Source: Candidatus Delongbacteria bacterium (GTDB lineage: Bacteria; CAIWAD01). Taken from it: a DNA stretch of 64,000 nucleotides. Location of the stretch: positions 62,001 through 126,000 of the forward strand of contig JACKCN010000007.1 of NCBI GenBank assembly GCA_020634015.1. Direction: 5' to 3'. The notes under the pieces were generated by a model. It worked only from the letters and a program-made list of their open reading frames with translations, ran no database searches and was not told where the DNA came from. Below, in pieces: positions 41,506 to 51,196 of this stretch. The stretch's first letter is position 1, and each line of letters starts with the position of its first letter. The position numbers and the translations under genes were made by a program.

Positions 41506-42128
41506 GGCTGTTTCTTCTCCACGGGAATGCGGTTGCCGATCTTCTGTTCCAATCCCTGACGGAAGCGGGAGATGTTGCGACGGTGCAGCCAGACCAGCGC
41601 CAGCGGCAGCACCACGGCCAACAGACCCAGCATGCCCCGGTTGTGGAACACGAACAGGCTGCTGACGAAATAGGCCGCACCTCCACTGAGCGAGGCCAGG
41701 AACATGTAGCGCATCAGGAACAGCACCACCAGAAACACTCCGAGTGCCACCAGCGCCGGTCCGGGGCTGAGCGCCAGGCAGACACCCGCCGCGGTGGCCA
41801 CCCCCTTGCCTCCGCGAAAGCCCGCGTAGACCGGAAAGACATGTCCCAGCACGCAGGCCAGACCCGCGAGGGCGTGAGTGGTCAGCGGATCACCGGGCGT
41901 GTTCAGCAGCAGAGGCAGCAGGGCCACCGCCAGCACGCCCTTGAGCAGATCCACCACGATCACCCCGATGCCCCAGCCCCAGCCCAGCAGGCGACTGACA
42001 TTGGTGGCTCCGGCATTGCCGCTGCCGTATTCGCGCAGATCCACATTCAAGCGCCAACGCACGACCAGCAGGCTGGTGGGCAGGGAACCCAGCAGGTAGG
42101 CCAGCACAAGCAGGAAGGCCAGGGCCAT
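41502..42128 (-). CDS. plsY: Glycerol-3-phosphate acyltransferase PlsY
   Basis: This 208-residue inner-membrane enzyme transfers an acyl group from acyl-phosphate to the sn-1 position of glycerol-3-phosphate. Conserved motifs are the N-terminal YLLGSLPTS, GSGNAGATNVSRLLG and FRGGKGVATAAGV. About five transmembrane helices are visible. Its acyl donor is made by PlsX, which is not in the window. The ATG at 42128 follows GGAGG. Confidence 0.96.
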   Translation of the reverse strand: MALAFLLVLAYLLGSLPTSLLVVRWRLNVDLREYGSGNAGATNVSRLLGWGWGIGVIVVDLLKGVLAVALLPLLLNTPGDPLTTHALAGLACVLGHVFPVYAGFRGGKGVATAAGVCLALSPGPALVALGVFLVVLFLMRYMFLASLSGGAAYFVSSLFVFHNRGMLGLLAVVLPLALVWLHRRNISRFRQGLEQKIGNRIPVEKKQP

Positions 42129-42170
42129 GGGGCCTCCGGAAATGGCGGGACATCAACCCCACCGGATAAA

Positions 42171-42204
42171 GGCGCGCGATTCCCCGCCAGAGGAATCGCG
42201 CGCC
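42171..42204 (-). terminator. Terminator after recA
   Basis: A perfect 13-bp stem GGCGCGCGATTCC/GGAATCGCGCGCC with an 8-base loop begins 7 bases after the recA stop and is followed by TTTATCC on the minus strand. Confidence 0.8.
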
Positions 42205-42210
42205 CGAAAA

Positions 42211-43272
<1,062 letters not shown>

Positions 43273-43302
43273 CGGGTATCCTTATGGATTGTGTCGTTCG
43301 GT

Positions 43303-43863
43303 TCAGGTCGTGCCGGCCAGCGGGAAGCCCGCCAGTTCCGTGTAGTGGGGGCCTTCGGGCGCGAGCCGGCTCTCGTACAGCACCAGATGGTCGAGCCGCA
43401 CGGGCAGTGGCAGGCAGCCATTGGCCAGATGGGCCACCAGCAGGGCTTCGCCGCCATCGCGTACCCGGCCGATGGTGATGTGGGGCCGGTAGCGCCGCCT
43501 GTCCAGTACCAGTCCCTGCAGCCGAAAGCCACGTTCCAGCTGTTCGACCAGCCGCGACAGCGACTCCAGTGGTCCCGTCAGTCCGGTCCAGAGCTCGCGC
43601 GGACGGCCCGGTTGGCCGAAGAAACCGGGTTCGGCCAGCTGGAAGACCAGGGCCTCGTGCCTGCCGGCAACCTGCTCCAGTGTCTCACAGAGCGCCGGAA
43701 TTCTGTCGTGGGCAAGCTCCCCCAGAAAGACCGCGGTCAGGTGCAGGCACTGCTCGCTGACCCACTTGACCGCTTCGCGTCGGCTGCGCAGGCGGGCCTG
43801 CTGCTCCATCAGTTCACGCCGGACCGCTTCGGCCAGAGGAAAACCCGTGAACAGGCGTACCAT
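43303..43863 (-). CDS. thpR: RNA 2',3'-cyclic phosphodiesterase (LigT/ThpR)
   Basis: This 186-residue 2H phosphoesterase opens 2',3'-cyclic phosphates and was first described as a 2'-5' RNA ligase. Two catalytic HxTx motifs are visible, HLTAVFLG and HITIGRV. The ATG at 43863 is chosen because GGAAGG precedes it and the sequence MVRLFTGFPL is the usual start; an upstream in-frame Met would add an unrelated tail. It sits between cinA and recA. Confidence 0.92.
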   Translation of the reverse strand: MVRLFTGFPLAEAVRRELMEQQARLRSRREAVKWVSEQCLHLTAVFLGELAHDRIPALCETLEQVAGRHEALVFQLAEPGFFGQPGRPRELWTGLTGPLESLSRLVEQLERGFRLQGLVLDRRRYRPHITIGRVRDGGEALLVAHLANGCLPLPVRLDHLVLYESRLAPEGPHYTELAGFPLAGTT

Positions 43864-43977
43864 CGCAGGCCCTTCCCGCAGGCGATCGTCGTGTGTGTAT
43901 TGCAAGGAATCGGGGTCATCCGTCTCGTCGGATCCTTCGGGAAACGACGCGCTCAAGATACGGAAGGGGTTGGGACA

Positions 43978-45258
43978 TCAGGCCCCTTCCACTGGCTGTG
44001 TGAGGCAGCGAAACAACCAGGCCAGGGCCTGGCCGACCGCCCGGGCACGCACCTGTTCGCGGTTGCCGCCCAGACGCAGCCCCATGCTTCGTACACCGAC
44101 GTCCGGTCCGGCCAGACCCAGCCAGACGGTTCCCACCGGTTTGTCGGCGCTGCCGCCATCCGGACCGGCGATGCCGCTGACCGACAGCCCCCAGTGGGCG
44201 CCCGTTTCACGGATCACCCCAGTGGCCATCGCTTCCACGCAGGCCGCACTGACCGCGCCATCGTGCTCGAGGATCGCGTCACTCACACCCAGCCAGCGTT
44301 GCTTCTGCGGGTTGGAATAGGCCACCACCGCGCCGGGAAAGATCCGCGAGCTGCCAGGAAGGCTGGTCAGGGCGGCCGCCAGCAGGCCACCCGTACAGGA
44401 CTCCGCGACCGCCACGGTCTGCCCACGGCGGCTCAGCTCGGCCAACAGCAGGGTCGGCAGGTTCTCGGGGCCTTCGTGGAGCACGTGTCCGGCCAGACGT
44501 TCGCGCAGCAGGCGCCGCCCCCGCTCCAGCAATTCCGCCGACGCGTCCGCGGGCGCCTGGAGGCGCACCAGCACCCCCTCGGGACCGGGATAGAAACCAG
44601 GATCACCGAATTCGGCGAAATCCTCCAGCGGTTCCAGTCGGCGCGACACTTCCTGTTCCGGCAGTTTCCAGACACGCGTGTAGAGCGCCTGACCCCGCTG
44701 TCCCCCGGACACCATGGTGCGCAGCCAGGGCAGCACCTGTTCGTGCATCAGGGCCCGCATCTCGCTGGGCACGCCCGGCAGGGCCAGCCAGACCCGGTCC
44801 GGGGCCGAAACGGGAGCATGGAACAACAGGCCGTCGGCGCTGCCCACCGGATTGGGAAATGTCGCTCCGGGCACCGGGTGCTGACTCTGCCCCGGGGCTG
44901 CGGTGCGCGGATCACGCCCGGCGGCGGCCAGCCGGGCCTGGAAACGCGCACGATGCTCGGCGTCGTGCTCCAGACGGGCTCCAAAGGCGACGGCCAGTGC
45001 CTCGCGGCTGCGGTCGTCCACCGTGGGCCCCAGACCGCCCGTGCCGATGGTGAACCAGCCCGGTTCCAGAGCCAGTGCGGTCACCCGCTCGGGCAGGTCG
45101 GGCACGATGCGGATTTCCTCGACCGCCAGCCCAAGCCCGGACAGCAGAGCCAACAGCTCGGCGCTGTTGGTGTCACGGCGCAGCCCGTTCAGCAGTTCGT
45201 CCCCGATGCAGACGATACGCAGACGCTGGGGCAGACGATCCGGGAACTGGGCAGTCAT
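43978..45258 (-). CDS. cinA: CinA family protein (competence/damage-inducible; nicotinamide-nucleotide amidase domain)
   Basis: This 426-residue two-domain protein has an N-terminal MoaB/MogA-like molybdopterin-binding fold (CIGDELLNGLRRDTNS, TIGTGGLGPTVDD) linked in other bacteria to ADP-ribose hydrolysis. The C-terminal amidase domain (VAVAESCTGGLLAAALTSLP, SVSGIAGPDGGSADKPVGTV) deamidates nicotinamide mononucleotide to recycle NAD. That suits an organism relying on NAD-dependent LigA. Upstream to recR (45259-45418) I see only noncoding sequence. Confidence 0.94.
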   Translation of the reverse strand: MTAQFPDRLPQRLRIVCIGDELLNGLRRDTNSAELLALLSGLGLAVEEIRIVPDLPERVTALALEPGWFTIGTGGLGPTVDDRSREALAVAFGARLEHDAEHRARFQARLAAAGRDPRTAAPGQSQHPVPGATFPNPVGSADGLLFHAPVSAPDRVWLALPGVPSEMRALMHEQVLPWLRTMVSGGQRGQALYTRVWKLPEQEVSRRLEPLEDFAEFGDPGFYPGPEGVLVRLQAPADASAELLERGRRLLRERLAGHVLHEGPENLPTLLLAELSRRGQTVAVAESCTGGLLAAALTSLPGSSRIFPGAVVAYSNPQKQRWLGVSDAILEHDGAVSAACVEAMATGVIRETGAHWGLSVSGIAGPDGGSADKPVGTVWLGLAGPDVGVRSMGLRLGGNREQVRARAVGQALAWLFRCLTQPVEGA

Positions 45259-45418
45259 GGGGTCGGCTCTCCCTTGTGTGTCATGCCGGCGCCCCCGTGG
45301 GACGCGCGTGCGGGCCGGGTGTTCCGCAGGATTCCGGGCAGCGGCGTGATTTCCGCGCGCGTGTCAGGGGAACTGGACAGCTTGGCAGGCCTGTCAGGAT
45401 CCGCGGCGGCCGAGGGCC

Positions 45419-46021
45419 TCAGCGCAGGGATTCGCGTCCATCGAGAGCCCGGGCCAGGGTCAGGGTGTCAATGAAATCCAGACTGCCGCCCATGGGAACT
45501 CCCCGAGCCAGACGCGAGAGGCGAATCGGCAGTTCCTGGAATTCGCGTTGCAGGTAGAGCGCCGTGGCGTCGCCTTCAACCGTGGAATTGGTGGCCAGGA
45601 TCAGTTCCTGCACCTCGCCCGTGGCCAGCCTTTCGCCCAGGCGCCGGATGCTGAGCTGGCCGGGGCCCACTCCGTCAAGCGGTGAGAGGGCGCCTCCAAG
45701 AATGTGATACAGCCCGCGGTACTCGCCCGCGCGTTCGACGGCCATCAGGTCCTGAAGATGTTCGACCACGCAGATCAGCGTGCGGTCGCGGCGCGGGTTG
45801 AGGCACAGATCACAGCGCGGCTGCTCGCTCAGGTTGCCGCAGTCCTCGCAGAATCGGCTGGATTCCAGCACGCGCTGCAGGGCGGTCGCCAGGGCTCCGG
45901 CGCCCTCCTGGCCTTTCATCAGGCTGTGCAGGGCCAGGCGCAAAGCGGTCTTGCGGCCAATCCCGGGCAGCTTGGCGAATTCGGCCACCAGGGCTTCCAT
46001 GCTGGGCGTCAACAGGCTCAC
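45419..46021 (-). CDS. recR: Recombination mediator RecR
   Basis: This 200-residue RecR works with RecO and RecF to load RecA. The HhH (LPGIGRKTALRLALH), four-Cys zinc finger (CEDCGNLSEQPRCDLC) and Toprim domain (LICVVEHLQDLMAVE) are intact. The start is GTG at 46021 with AAGGGAG. It directly follows dnaX; the ybaB gene that usually lies between them is missing. Confidence 0.97.
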   Translation of the reverse strand: MSLLTPSMEALVAEFAKLPGIGRKTALRLALHSLMKGQEGAGALATALQRVLESSRFCEDCGNLSEQPRCDLCLNPRRDRTLICVVEHLQDLMAVERAGEYRGLYHILGGALSPLDGVGPGQLSIRRLGERLATGEVQELILATNSTVEGDATALYLQREFQELPIRLSRLARGVPMGGSLDFIDTLTLARALDGRESLR

Positions 46022-46052
46022 GCCAACTCCCTTGGTCTGTGTGTGAGACGGA

Positions 46053-47807
46053 TCATCGATCGAGCAGACGTCCGTTGACCCGCTCGATCAGGGTGCCGAT
46101 GGCCGGGTGCTGCTGTTTCAGTTCCTCGAGGCGGCTCTCGCCATTGAGATGCGTGCGTCGCGCGGTGATGAAGCGCTCTTCGGGACTCAGATCGCCTTCC
46201 ACGAAGATCAGTCGCGGAGCCTTTGCCAGCCCCAGGCCTTCGCCGACACAGGCCGCCAGGGCTTCGCGGTTGCGTTCCAGTCCCTGGCGCGCCGGTTCTC
46301 CCGACCAGCGCCCCCGCAGAGTGATCGCCTGGCCATCGCAGGACACGGGCAGAAAACTGGCGAACCCATCCGCCAGCAGGGGAAAACGCGTTGCCACCGC
46401 ATCCAGCACATGCAGCCAGCCGCTGCGGATCACATCCCAGGCCAGCGGGATCTCGTTGCTCGCGGGGCGGGACGTCGGTGCGGACACGGTGGGTTCCGGC
46501 ACGCCCGGGGTGGGTTCGGGGGCTCGTGGCTGCTGGCGAGGGGTGACGGGAGACGGGTTACTGAGCGGCGGGACCGGCTCAGCTTTCAGAGACTTTTTTT
46601 TTTCGGTCTCCGCCGGGAGGGGCCGGGCGGGAGCCACGGGCCGCTGCGCTCCTTCGACCTGCCCCAGACTGCCCACGGGCAGTCCCGCCAGACCACGCAG
46701 CAGTGCATGGGCATCCAGGCTGCGTTCCATGCCGGCCAGGCGCAACAGGCAAAGCTCGAAGCGCAGACGCGCGTGCCCGCCACGACGGAAGCCGTCGATC
46801 TGGGCGCCCAGCAGAGTCAGCATGCGCAGCAGGTCGCTTTCCTGAAACTGGCTGGCCAGGGGTGCCAGTGCATCGCGCTGCTCGCTGGGCAGGTCGCACA
46901 GACTGCCGTCGGGCGCCAATTGCAGCAGCAGCAGGTTGCGCAGATTCTCGGCCAATTGCAGCAGGTATTCGGCCAGATCGGCCCCACGCGCGACGATCTC
47001 GCGGGCATGGGCAAACACGCCGCCCAGATCACGACTGGCAAGCATGGCCAGCAGCTCGGCCAGGCGATCCTGTTCCACCAGACCCAGCGCGCGCACCACT
47101 TCGTCATGGTCCACGTGCCCGCTGCTGAAACTGAGCACCTGGTCCAGCAGGGACTGGGCATCGCGCATGCCGCCATCGGCACGGCGTGCGATCAGCTGCA
47201 GGGTGCGCGCTTCCACCTCAAGTCCCTCGCTGGCCACCACGGCCCGCAGGCTCTGTTCGATCTCGCCCAGGCTGAGGCGCTTGAAATCGAAGCGCTGGCA
47301 GCGCGAGAGCACGGTGGCGGGCACCTTGTGCAGCTCGGTGGTGGCGAAGATGAAGATCGTGCGCGGCGGAGGTTCTTCCAGGGTCTTGAGCAGGGCGTTG
47401 AAGGCACTGGTCGAGAGCATGTGCACTTCGTCGATGATGTAGACCTTGGTGCGGTATTCGCTGGGGCCGTACTTGACGTTGGTGCGCAGGTCGCGAATGT
47501 CGTTGACGCTGTTGTTGCTGGCGCCGTCGATTTCGATCACGTCGAAATTGTTGCCCTCGTCCATGCCCGCACACGAGGGACAGACACCGCAGGGTGAGGT
47601 GGTGGGACCGTTGACGCAGTTCAGGCACCGGGCGAGGATGCGCGCGATCGAGGTCTTGCCCACTCCGCGAGGCCCACTGAAGACATAGGCGTGTGCCACA
47701 CGGTCGCTCTGGATCGCGCTCTCGAGGGTCCGAGTGACATGCTGTTGGCCAATGACTTCCGCAAAGGATTTGGGGCGCCACTTGCGGGCAAGCACGATGT
47801 AGGACAT
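46053..47807 (-). CDS. dnaX: DNA polymerase III subunits tau/gamma
   Basis: DnaX is the ATPase of the clamp loader. The 584 residues carry Walker A GPRGVGKT (45-52), a four-Cys zinc site (CLNCVNG ... CGVCPSC), DEVH at 126-129 and the AAA sensor SRC. Domain III ends near residue 370. At codons 402-405 ten consecutive adenines (GAA AAA AAA AAG) form a slippage site. Slipping one base in either direction reaches a TGA within a few codons, giving truncated gamma-like products of 409 or 406 residues. Residues 406-584 form the tau-specific region that in E. coli binds DnaB and polymerase alpha. The SRP RNA gene lies just upstream and recR downstream. Confidence 0.97.
   Translation of the reverse strand: MSYIVLARKWRPKSFAEVIGQQHVTRTLESAIQSDRVAHAYVFSGPRGVGKTSIARILARCLNCVNGPTTSPCGVCPSCAGMDEGNNFDVIEIDGASNNSVNDIRDLRTNVKYGPSEYRTKVYIIDEVHMLSTSAFNALLKTLEEPPPRTIFIFATTELHKVPATVLSRCQRFDFKRLSLGEIEQSLRAVVASEGLEVEARTLQLIARRADGGMRDAQSLLDQVLSFSSGHVDHDEVVRALGLVEQDRLAELLAMLASRDLGGVFAHAREIVARGADLAEYLLQLAENLRNLLLLQLAPDGSLCDLPSEQRDALAPLASQFQESDLLRMLTLLGAQIDGFRRGGHARLRFELCLLRLAGMERSLDAHALLRGLAGLPVGSLGQVEGAQRPVAPARPLPAETEKKKSLKAEPVPPLSNPSPVTPRQQPRAPEPTPGVPEPTVSAPTSRPASNEIPLAWDVIRSGWLHVLDAVATRFPLLADGFASFLPVSCDGQAITLRGRWSGEPARQGLERNREALAACVGEGLGLAKAPRLIFVEGDLSPEERFITARRTHLNGESRLEELKQQHPAIGTLIERVNGRLLDR
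46594..46603 (-). promoter_or_regulatory. Poly-A slippage site in dnaX
   Basis: A10 on the coding strand within GAA AAA AAA AAG TCT. An extra A gives ...K-V-S-E-S-stop and a lost A gives ...K-S-L-stop. A comparable A9 tract produces gamma by transcriptional slippage in Thermus thermophilus; E. coli uses ribosomal frameshifting at A AAA AAG. Confidence 0.75.
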
Positions 47808-47851
47808 CCGGGGTTCCTTGCTGGGAGGCTGAAAGGGCCGAAGACAGGGAC

Positions 47852-47972
47852 AGCCGGGTGCAGATGACGGGTGTAACGCGGCACAAGCCAGTATCGCTTA
47901 CCGCTGCTACCTTCCGGTCCTGACGGGGTTGGGCAACCTGTCATTGCGCGTCCCCATCACCTGCACCCGGCC
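47852..47972 (-). ncRNA. ffs: Signal recognition particle 4.5S RNA
   Basis: The minus strand carries the universally conserved SRP helix-8 core GTCAGGACCGGAAGGTAGCA then GCGGTAAGCG. The ends pair over about 18 bases (GCCGGGTGCAG.TGATGGG with CCCGTCAT.TGCACCCGGC), giving a roughly 120-nt small-type RNA. It binds Ffh for co-translational membrane targeting. The order ffs-dnaX-recR is common in bacteria. Exact ends are estimated from the pairing. Confidence 0.92.
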
Positions 47973-48004
47973 GTCCAGCCGTTCAGGGCGCCCAATATCG
48001 GAGA

Positions 48005-48039
48005 GCCGGGGGACATTCGCACCCCACCACTCCCCCGGC
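48005..48039 (-). terminator. Hairpin between the SPOR lipoprotein gene and the SRP RNA
   Basis: A perfect 9-bp stem GCCGGGGGA/TCCCCCGGC with a 17-base loop follows the stop at 48092 and precedes the SRP RNA. It has no T-run, so its terminator role is uncertain. Confidence 0.4.
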
Positions 48040-48091
48040 AAGTACCCGAATGGCTTCAAAAAACGCCGGGAACGGATCCACGGCTCCTGGA

Positions 48092-48601
48092 TCAGCGGGC
48101 CTCGGCGGCCGCGCGAATGACCCAGGCCGTTTCATACCCAAGTTGCCGGGCCTGCTGTTTCAGATCGTTCGCCTCTTCGATCGACTCAAAACGGCCCAGC
48201 ACCACCTTGCAGCCCGTCTCATTCTGCAGCAAGCGGACGGGAAGTCCCGGGAACAGCTCCCGGGCCGCGAGTTCGGCCGCTTCGGCCTGCAGCTGGTCCG
48301 GCCCGCTGTAGATCTGGACCCCGAACTCCTGGAGTGCGGGGCTGGCAGGACTCTTCTTCGCGCGCACGGGTGGGGTGTCAACCACGGGCGCAGGGGCCAG
48401 GGTGATGGGAGATTCGGGCAACAGCAGCGGATCGAATTCGGTCACACTGGTTGCCCCGCGGCCCTGGCCCGCTTCGCTCTGGCGATCCTGCGCAGGTGAT
48501 GGCTCAACCGCAGGCGCAAGGCAGCCACTGAGCCCCGGTCCCAGCAGTGCCACAAGCAGGATGCCGCGTACCCGGGCGATGATCGGTCCGTTGCGTGTCA
48601 T
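48092..48601 (-). CDS. SPOR-domain lipoprotein
   Basis: This 169-residue lipoprotein has lipobox LSGC (Cys about 27), a Pro-rich linker and a C-terminal SPOR domain (FGVQIYSGPDQLQAEAAELA ... GCKVVLGRFESIEEAN). SPOR domains bind denuded septal peptidoglycan. The start overlaps the batE stop (ATGA), so it is the last gene of the bat operon. This combination suggests the bat complex acts near the cell wall, which is an inference. Confidence 0.87.
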   Translation of the reverse strand: MTRNGPIIARVRGILLVALLGPGLSGCLAPAVEPSPAQDRQSEAGQGRGATSVTEFDPLLLPESPITLAPAPVVDTPPVRAKKSPASPALQEFGVQIYSGPDQLQAEAAELAARELFPGLPVRLLQNETGCKVVLGRFESIEEANDLKQQARQLGYETAWVIRAAAEAR

Positions 48602-49392
48602 GGTCGACTCTCCACGATGGCTGCCTTGTCCTGTGGCAGCCAGCCCTCGCGCCCGTCGGGCAGGCGCAGGCGCCACCATTGTTTTCCTTCGCTGACCAGA
48701 CGGACGGTCGTGCCCTCGTGCAGGTCGAACAGGGCTTCCGCATCGGCCAGTGGTGCCGCGTGCACCGTGGCACGCTGGGCCAGTATCACCAGATGCCGGC
48801 TGGTTTCCCGGTGCCGGATCTGCAGGCTCAGCAACACCAGCAGCAACAGGGCCGCCAGCCCGCTGATCCACTGCAGGCTGCGGACTGTGGCGCCGGGAGC
48901 CAGCCGCTCCAGAATGCGCAGACAGCGCAGACCGGACCAGAGCGCCAGCAGAACCAACAGGGCCACGGCGGTGCCGTCCCGGGGAAGGCTTTCAAGCACG
49001 CGGTCGAGCCAGTCCCAGATCGGCAGACGCACGGTCTGGCCCAGATCGTCACTGAGCAGATGGCTGGCGATCTCAAGGTTCTTCTGCACATCGCGGTCGA
49101 ACGGGCTGATCGCTTCGGCGCGACGCCAGCTGAGGATCGCCAGCCCGGTCTCTCCCAGCCGGAAATGGCTGTTGCCCAGATTGTACCACAGTTCGAGACC
49201 GTCGAAACCCGCCCGGGCCAGACTGTCGTACCCGGCCACGGCCGCGCCCCAGTCACCCGCCTCGTAGGCCTGATTGGACTGGAGGAACAGTTCCCGCGCC
49301 TGGCTCTGCTCCATGGCCTGCACGGGGCTTGCCAGACCGCACAGCGTCAGCCACAAGGATGCCAGCAGGAGTCGCAGAGTGCGTGCGTTCAT
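48598..49392 (-). CDS. batE: BatE-like TPR and SH3 protein
   Basis: This 264-residue protein has a signal peptide (residues 1-26), TPR repeats at about 30-110 (LFLQSNQAYEAGDWGAAVAG, LELWYNLGNSHFRLGETGLA), two transmembrane segments at about 140-190 and a C-terminal SH3-like domain (TVHAAPLADAEALFDLHEGT, WWRLRLPDGREGWLP). This is the architecture of BatE of the Bacteroides aerotolerance operon. It overlaps batD by ATGA. Function in detail is unknown; bat operons affect oxidative or envelope stress tolerance. Confidence 0.85.
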   Translation of the reverse strand: MNARTLRLLLASLWLTLCGLASPVQAMEQSQARELFLQSNQAYEAGDWGAAVAGYDSLARAGFDGLELWYNLGNSHFRLGETGLAILSWRRAEAISPFDRDVQKNLEIASHLLSDDLGQTVRLPIWDWLDRVLESLPRDGTAVALLVLLALWSGLRCLRILERLAPGATVRSLQWISGLAALLLLVLLSLQIRHRETSRHLVILAQRATVHAAPLADAEALFDLHEGTTVRLVSEGKQWWRLRLPDGREGWLPQDKAAIVESRP

Positions 49393-51194
49393 GCCTTGCC
49401 CCCTTCCAGCACGGTGCGCAACTGCTTGAGCAGGGCGTCCCCCCGGGCCAGCAGAGCCCGGGCCTGATCCACCTGGCTCGCGCCGTCACTGGCATAACGG
49501 GCCAGATCCAGCTCGCGACGGAAACGGGTCAGCGCGCCAGCGGCTTCTTCGCTGAGGCGGCCACTGGCCAGCAGTTCTCTTGCCAGTTCTTCCAGGACCA
49601 GTTCACCGGGTGGGCGGCCCAGCCGGTCGGCAAGGTAACGAGCCAGCGCGTCGTCCAGCTCCTTGAGAGTCCTGGTGGCGTCGCCGCGTGCCAGTGCCTT
49701 GCGAGCGGCCGCAAGCCGACGCCCTGCTTCTCCTCCGGCTCGGCGACGACGGGAGGACAGGGGATCGGAGGCATCCAGCCGCTGGCGACGCATCCAGGCC
49801 GAGGCTCCCAGCGGGGCCAGCAGACAGAGTCCCACCAGCGTACGCCAGCTCCAGTGGCGGTGCAGCGGCAGAGTCGCCGGCGAGAGGGTCTCGGGCGCAT
49901 CGAGGATGTGACGGATGTCCTGGCCGTAGCTCTCCACCTTGCCCGCGCGCAGCCCGTAGCCGATCTGACTGTCGACCATGCTGCGCGTGCCGGGAGCGAC
50001 ATCCAGTGTCCAGGGGCCCGCACTCAGAGTCTTGTAGCTGCCGTCCACGGGGTCGTAATACACCAGCTGAATGGCCCCAACGGTCTGCTCACCCGAGTCA
50101 CGGGCCACGATCAGTGTCTTGTAGCTGCGCGTACCGCCGAAACTTCCCTGGGCCCGACGCACGCTGCTCTCCTGCTGGGTGTCGTACTTCTCGAGCCCGC
50201 GGGAGACTTCCGGCTCCAGCAGGGGCAGCAGGGCCAGATTGCCCTCGCCGCTGACGCGCGTGGTGAGGGTGAGCGCCTCGCCGGCTTCCAGGGCGGTGCG
50301 ATCCGGTTTCGAGTCCAGCCGATATTGTCCGACCACTCCGGTGAAGCCCGCGGGAGCGCCGGGCGGCAGGGGCTGCACATCCAGGGTGATCGCCCGGCAG
50401 GGCAGAATTTCGGTGCGCACCCGGCGGAACGGATCGCCGCCCAGCATGTTGTCGAAGAGGCTGCGCTGCCGTTGGCGCTGGCGGTTGTCGGGAATGTTCA
50501 CCCGCGCGTTCAGCGCGGGAATCTCAAGGTTGCCGTCGCGAGTGGGAAAGAGGGCGATCTCCTTGATCACGGCCACATTCCAGCTCTGGCCATCCACCAT
50601 TTCGGTCTGGGACTCGGGACGCTGGATGTCTTCCAGGTTCTCGCGCAGGAAACCGGCGCTCGAGGGCAGGTCTTCGATGTCGTACCCACTGACCTGCACG
50701 TTGAAGTAAAGCTTGTAACGCAGCAGCACCTTCTCGCCCACCACGGGACGGCGGTTGCTGACCTCGGCACGCAGCATCGCCGGGACCTGGCTCCCGGGCT
50801 GGTCGCTGATGTTGATCGTGCGTGCCGGAGCGGTCAGGGTCTTGCCATCCACGGTCACCCGGGCCATTCCGATCCCGCGGGTGCCCGGTCCGTCGGGCAG
50901 CAGGCTGAAGCTCCAGCTGCGCTCATAACTGGCCGCGCCATTGACGATGCTGGTCGAACGACTGATCGCCGGCCCCGAGAGCTTGCGAAAGCCCTTGAAG
51001 TCGGGGAACTGGGGTTGCACGTCGTGGGGCAGCGAGCTTTCGGAACTGAGCACATAGCGCACCAGCACCGTCCCTCCGTCAAGCGACACCTCGCTGTTGA
51101 AGGTGGCGGCAAGCGCGGTCCCCTGAGCCAAGGCCAGAAGCACAAGCAGGACCAGCGGAAGCCGCAGGAAAGTCCGGATCTGCCGGAGGGTCAT
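49389..51194 (-). CDS. batD: BatD-like protein
   Basis: This protein of about 601 residues has a signal peptide (LRLPLVLLVLLALAQGTALA), a large periplasmic beta-sandwich region (residues about 25-430, e.g. VSNRRPVVGEKVLLRYKLYF), one transmembrane helix near 445-465 (WRTLVGLCLLAPLGASAW) and a basic helical cytoplasmic tail. This is the BatD/oxygen-tolerance family layout. The start is ambiguous: GTG at 51200 overlaps the previous stop (GTGA), ATG at 51194 has AAGGA nine bases upstream. I chose the ATG. It probably scaffolds the VWA proteins BatA/B. Confidence 0.85.
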   Translation of the reverse strand: MTLRQIRTFLRLPLVLLVLLALAQGTALAATFNSEVSLDGGTVLVRYVLSSESSLPHDVQPQFPDFKGFRKLSGPAISRSTSIVNGAASYERSWSFSLLPDGPGTRGIGMARVTVDGKTLTAPARTINISDQPGSQVPAMLRAEVSNRRPVVGEKVLLRYKLYFNVQVSGYDIEDLPSSAGFLRENLEDIQRPESQTEMVDGQSWNVAVIKEIALFPTRDGNLEIPALNARVNIPDNRQRQRQRSLFDNMLGGDPFRRVRTEILPCRAITLDVQPLPPGAPAGFTGVVGQYRLDSKPDRTALEAGEALTLTTRVSGEGNLALLPLLEPEVSRGLEKYDTQQESSVRRAQGSFGGTRSYKTLIVARDSGEQTVGAIQLVYYDPVDGSYKTLSAGPWTLDVAPGTRSMVDSQIGYGLRAGKVESYGQDIRHILDAPETLSPATLPLHRHWSWRTLVGLCLLAPLGASAWMRRQRLDASDPLSSRRRRAGGEAGRRLAAARKALARGDATRTLKELDDALARYLADRLGRPPGELVLEELARELLASGRLSEEAAGALTRFRRELDLARYASDGASQVDQARALLARGDALLKQLRTVLEGGKA

Positions 51195-51196
51195 GC

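Noticed and set aside
48000..48060. tRNA-like sequence next to the SRP RNA gene
   Set aside because: It forms only a single long hairpin and lacks a T-loop GGTTCGA motif and an acceptor stem.
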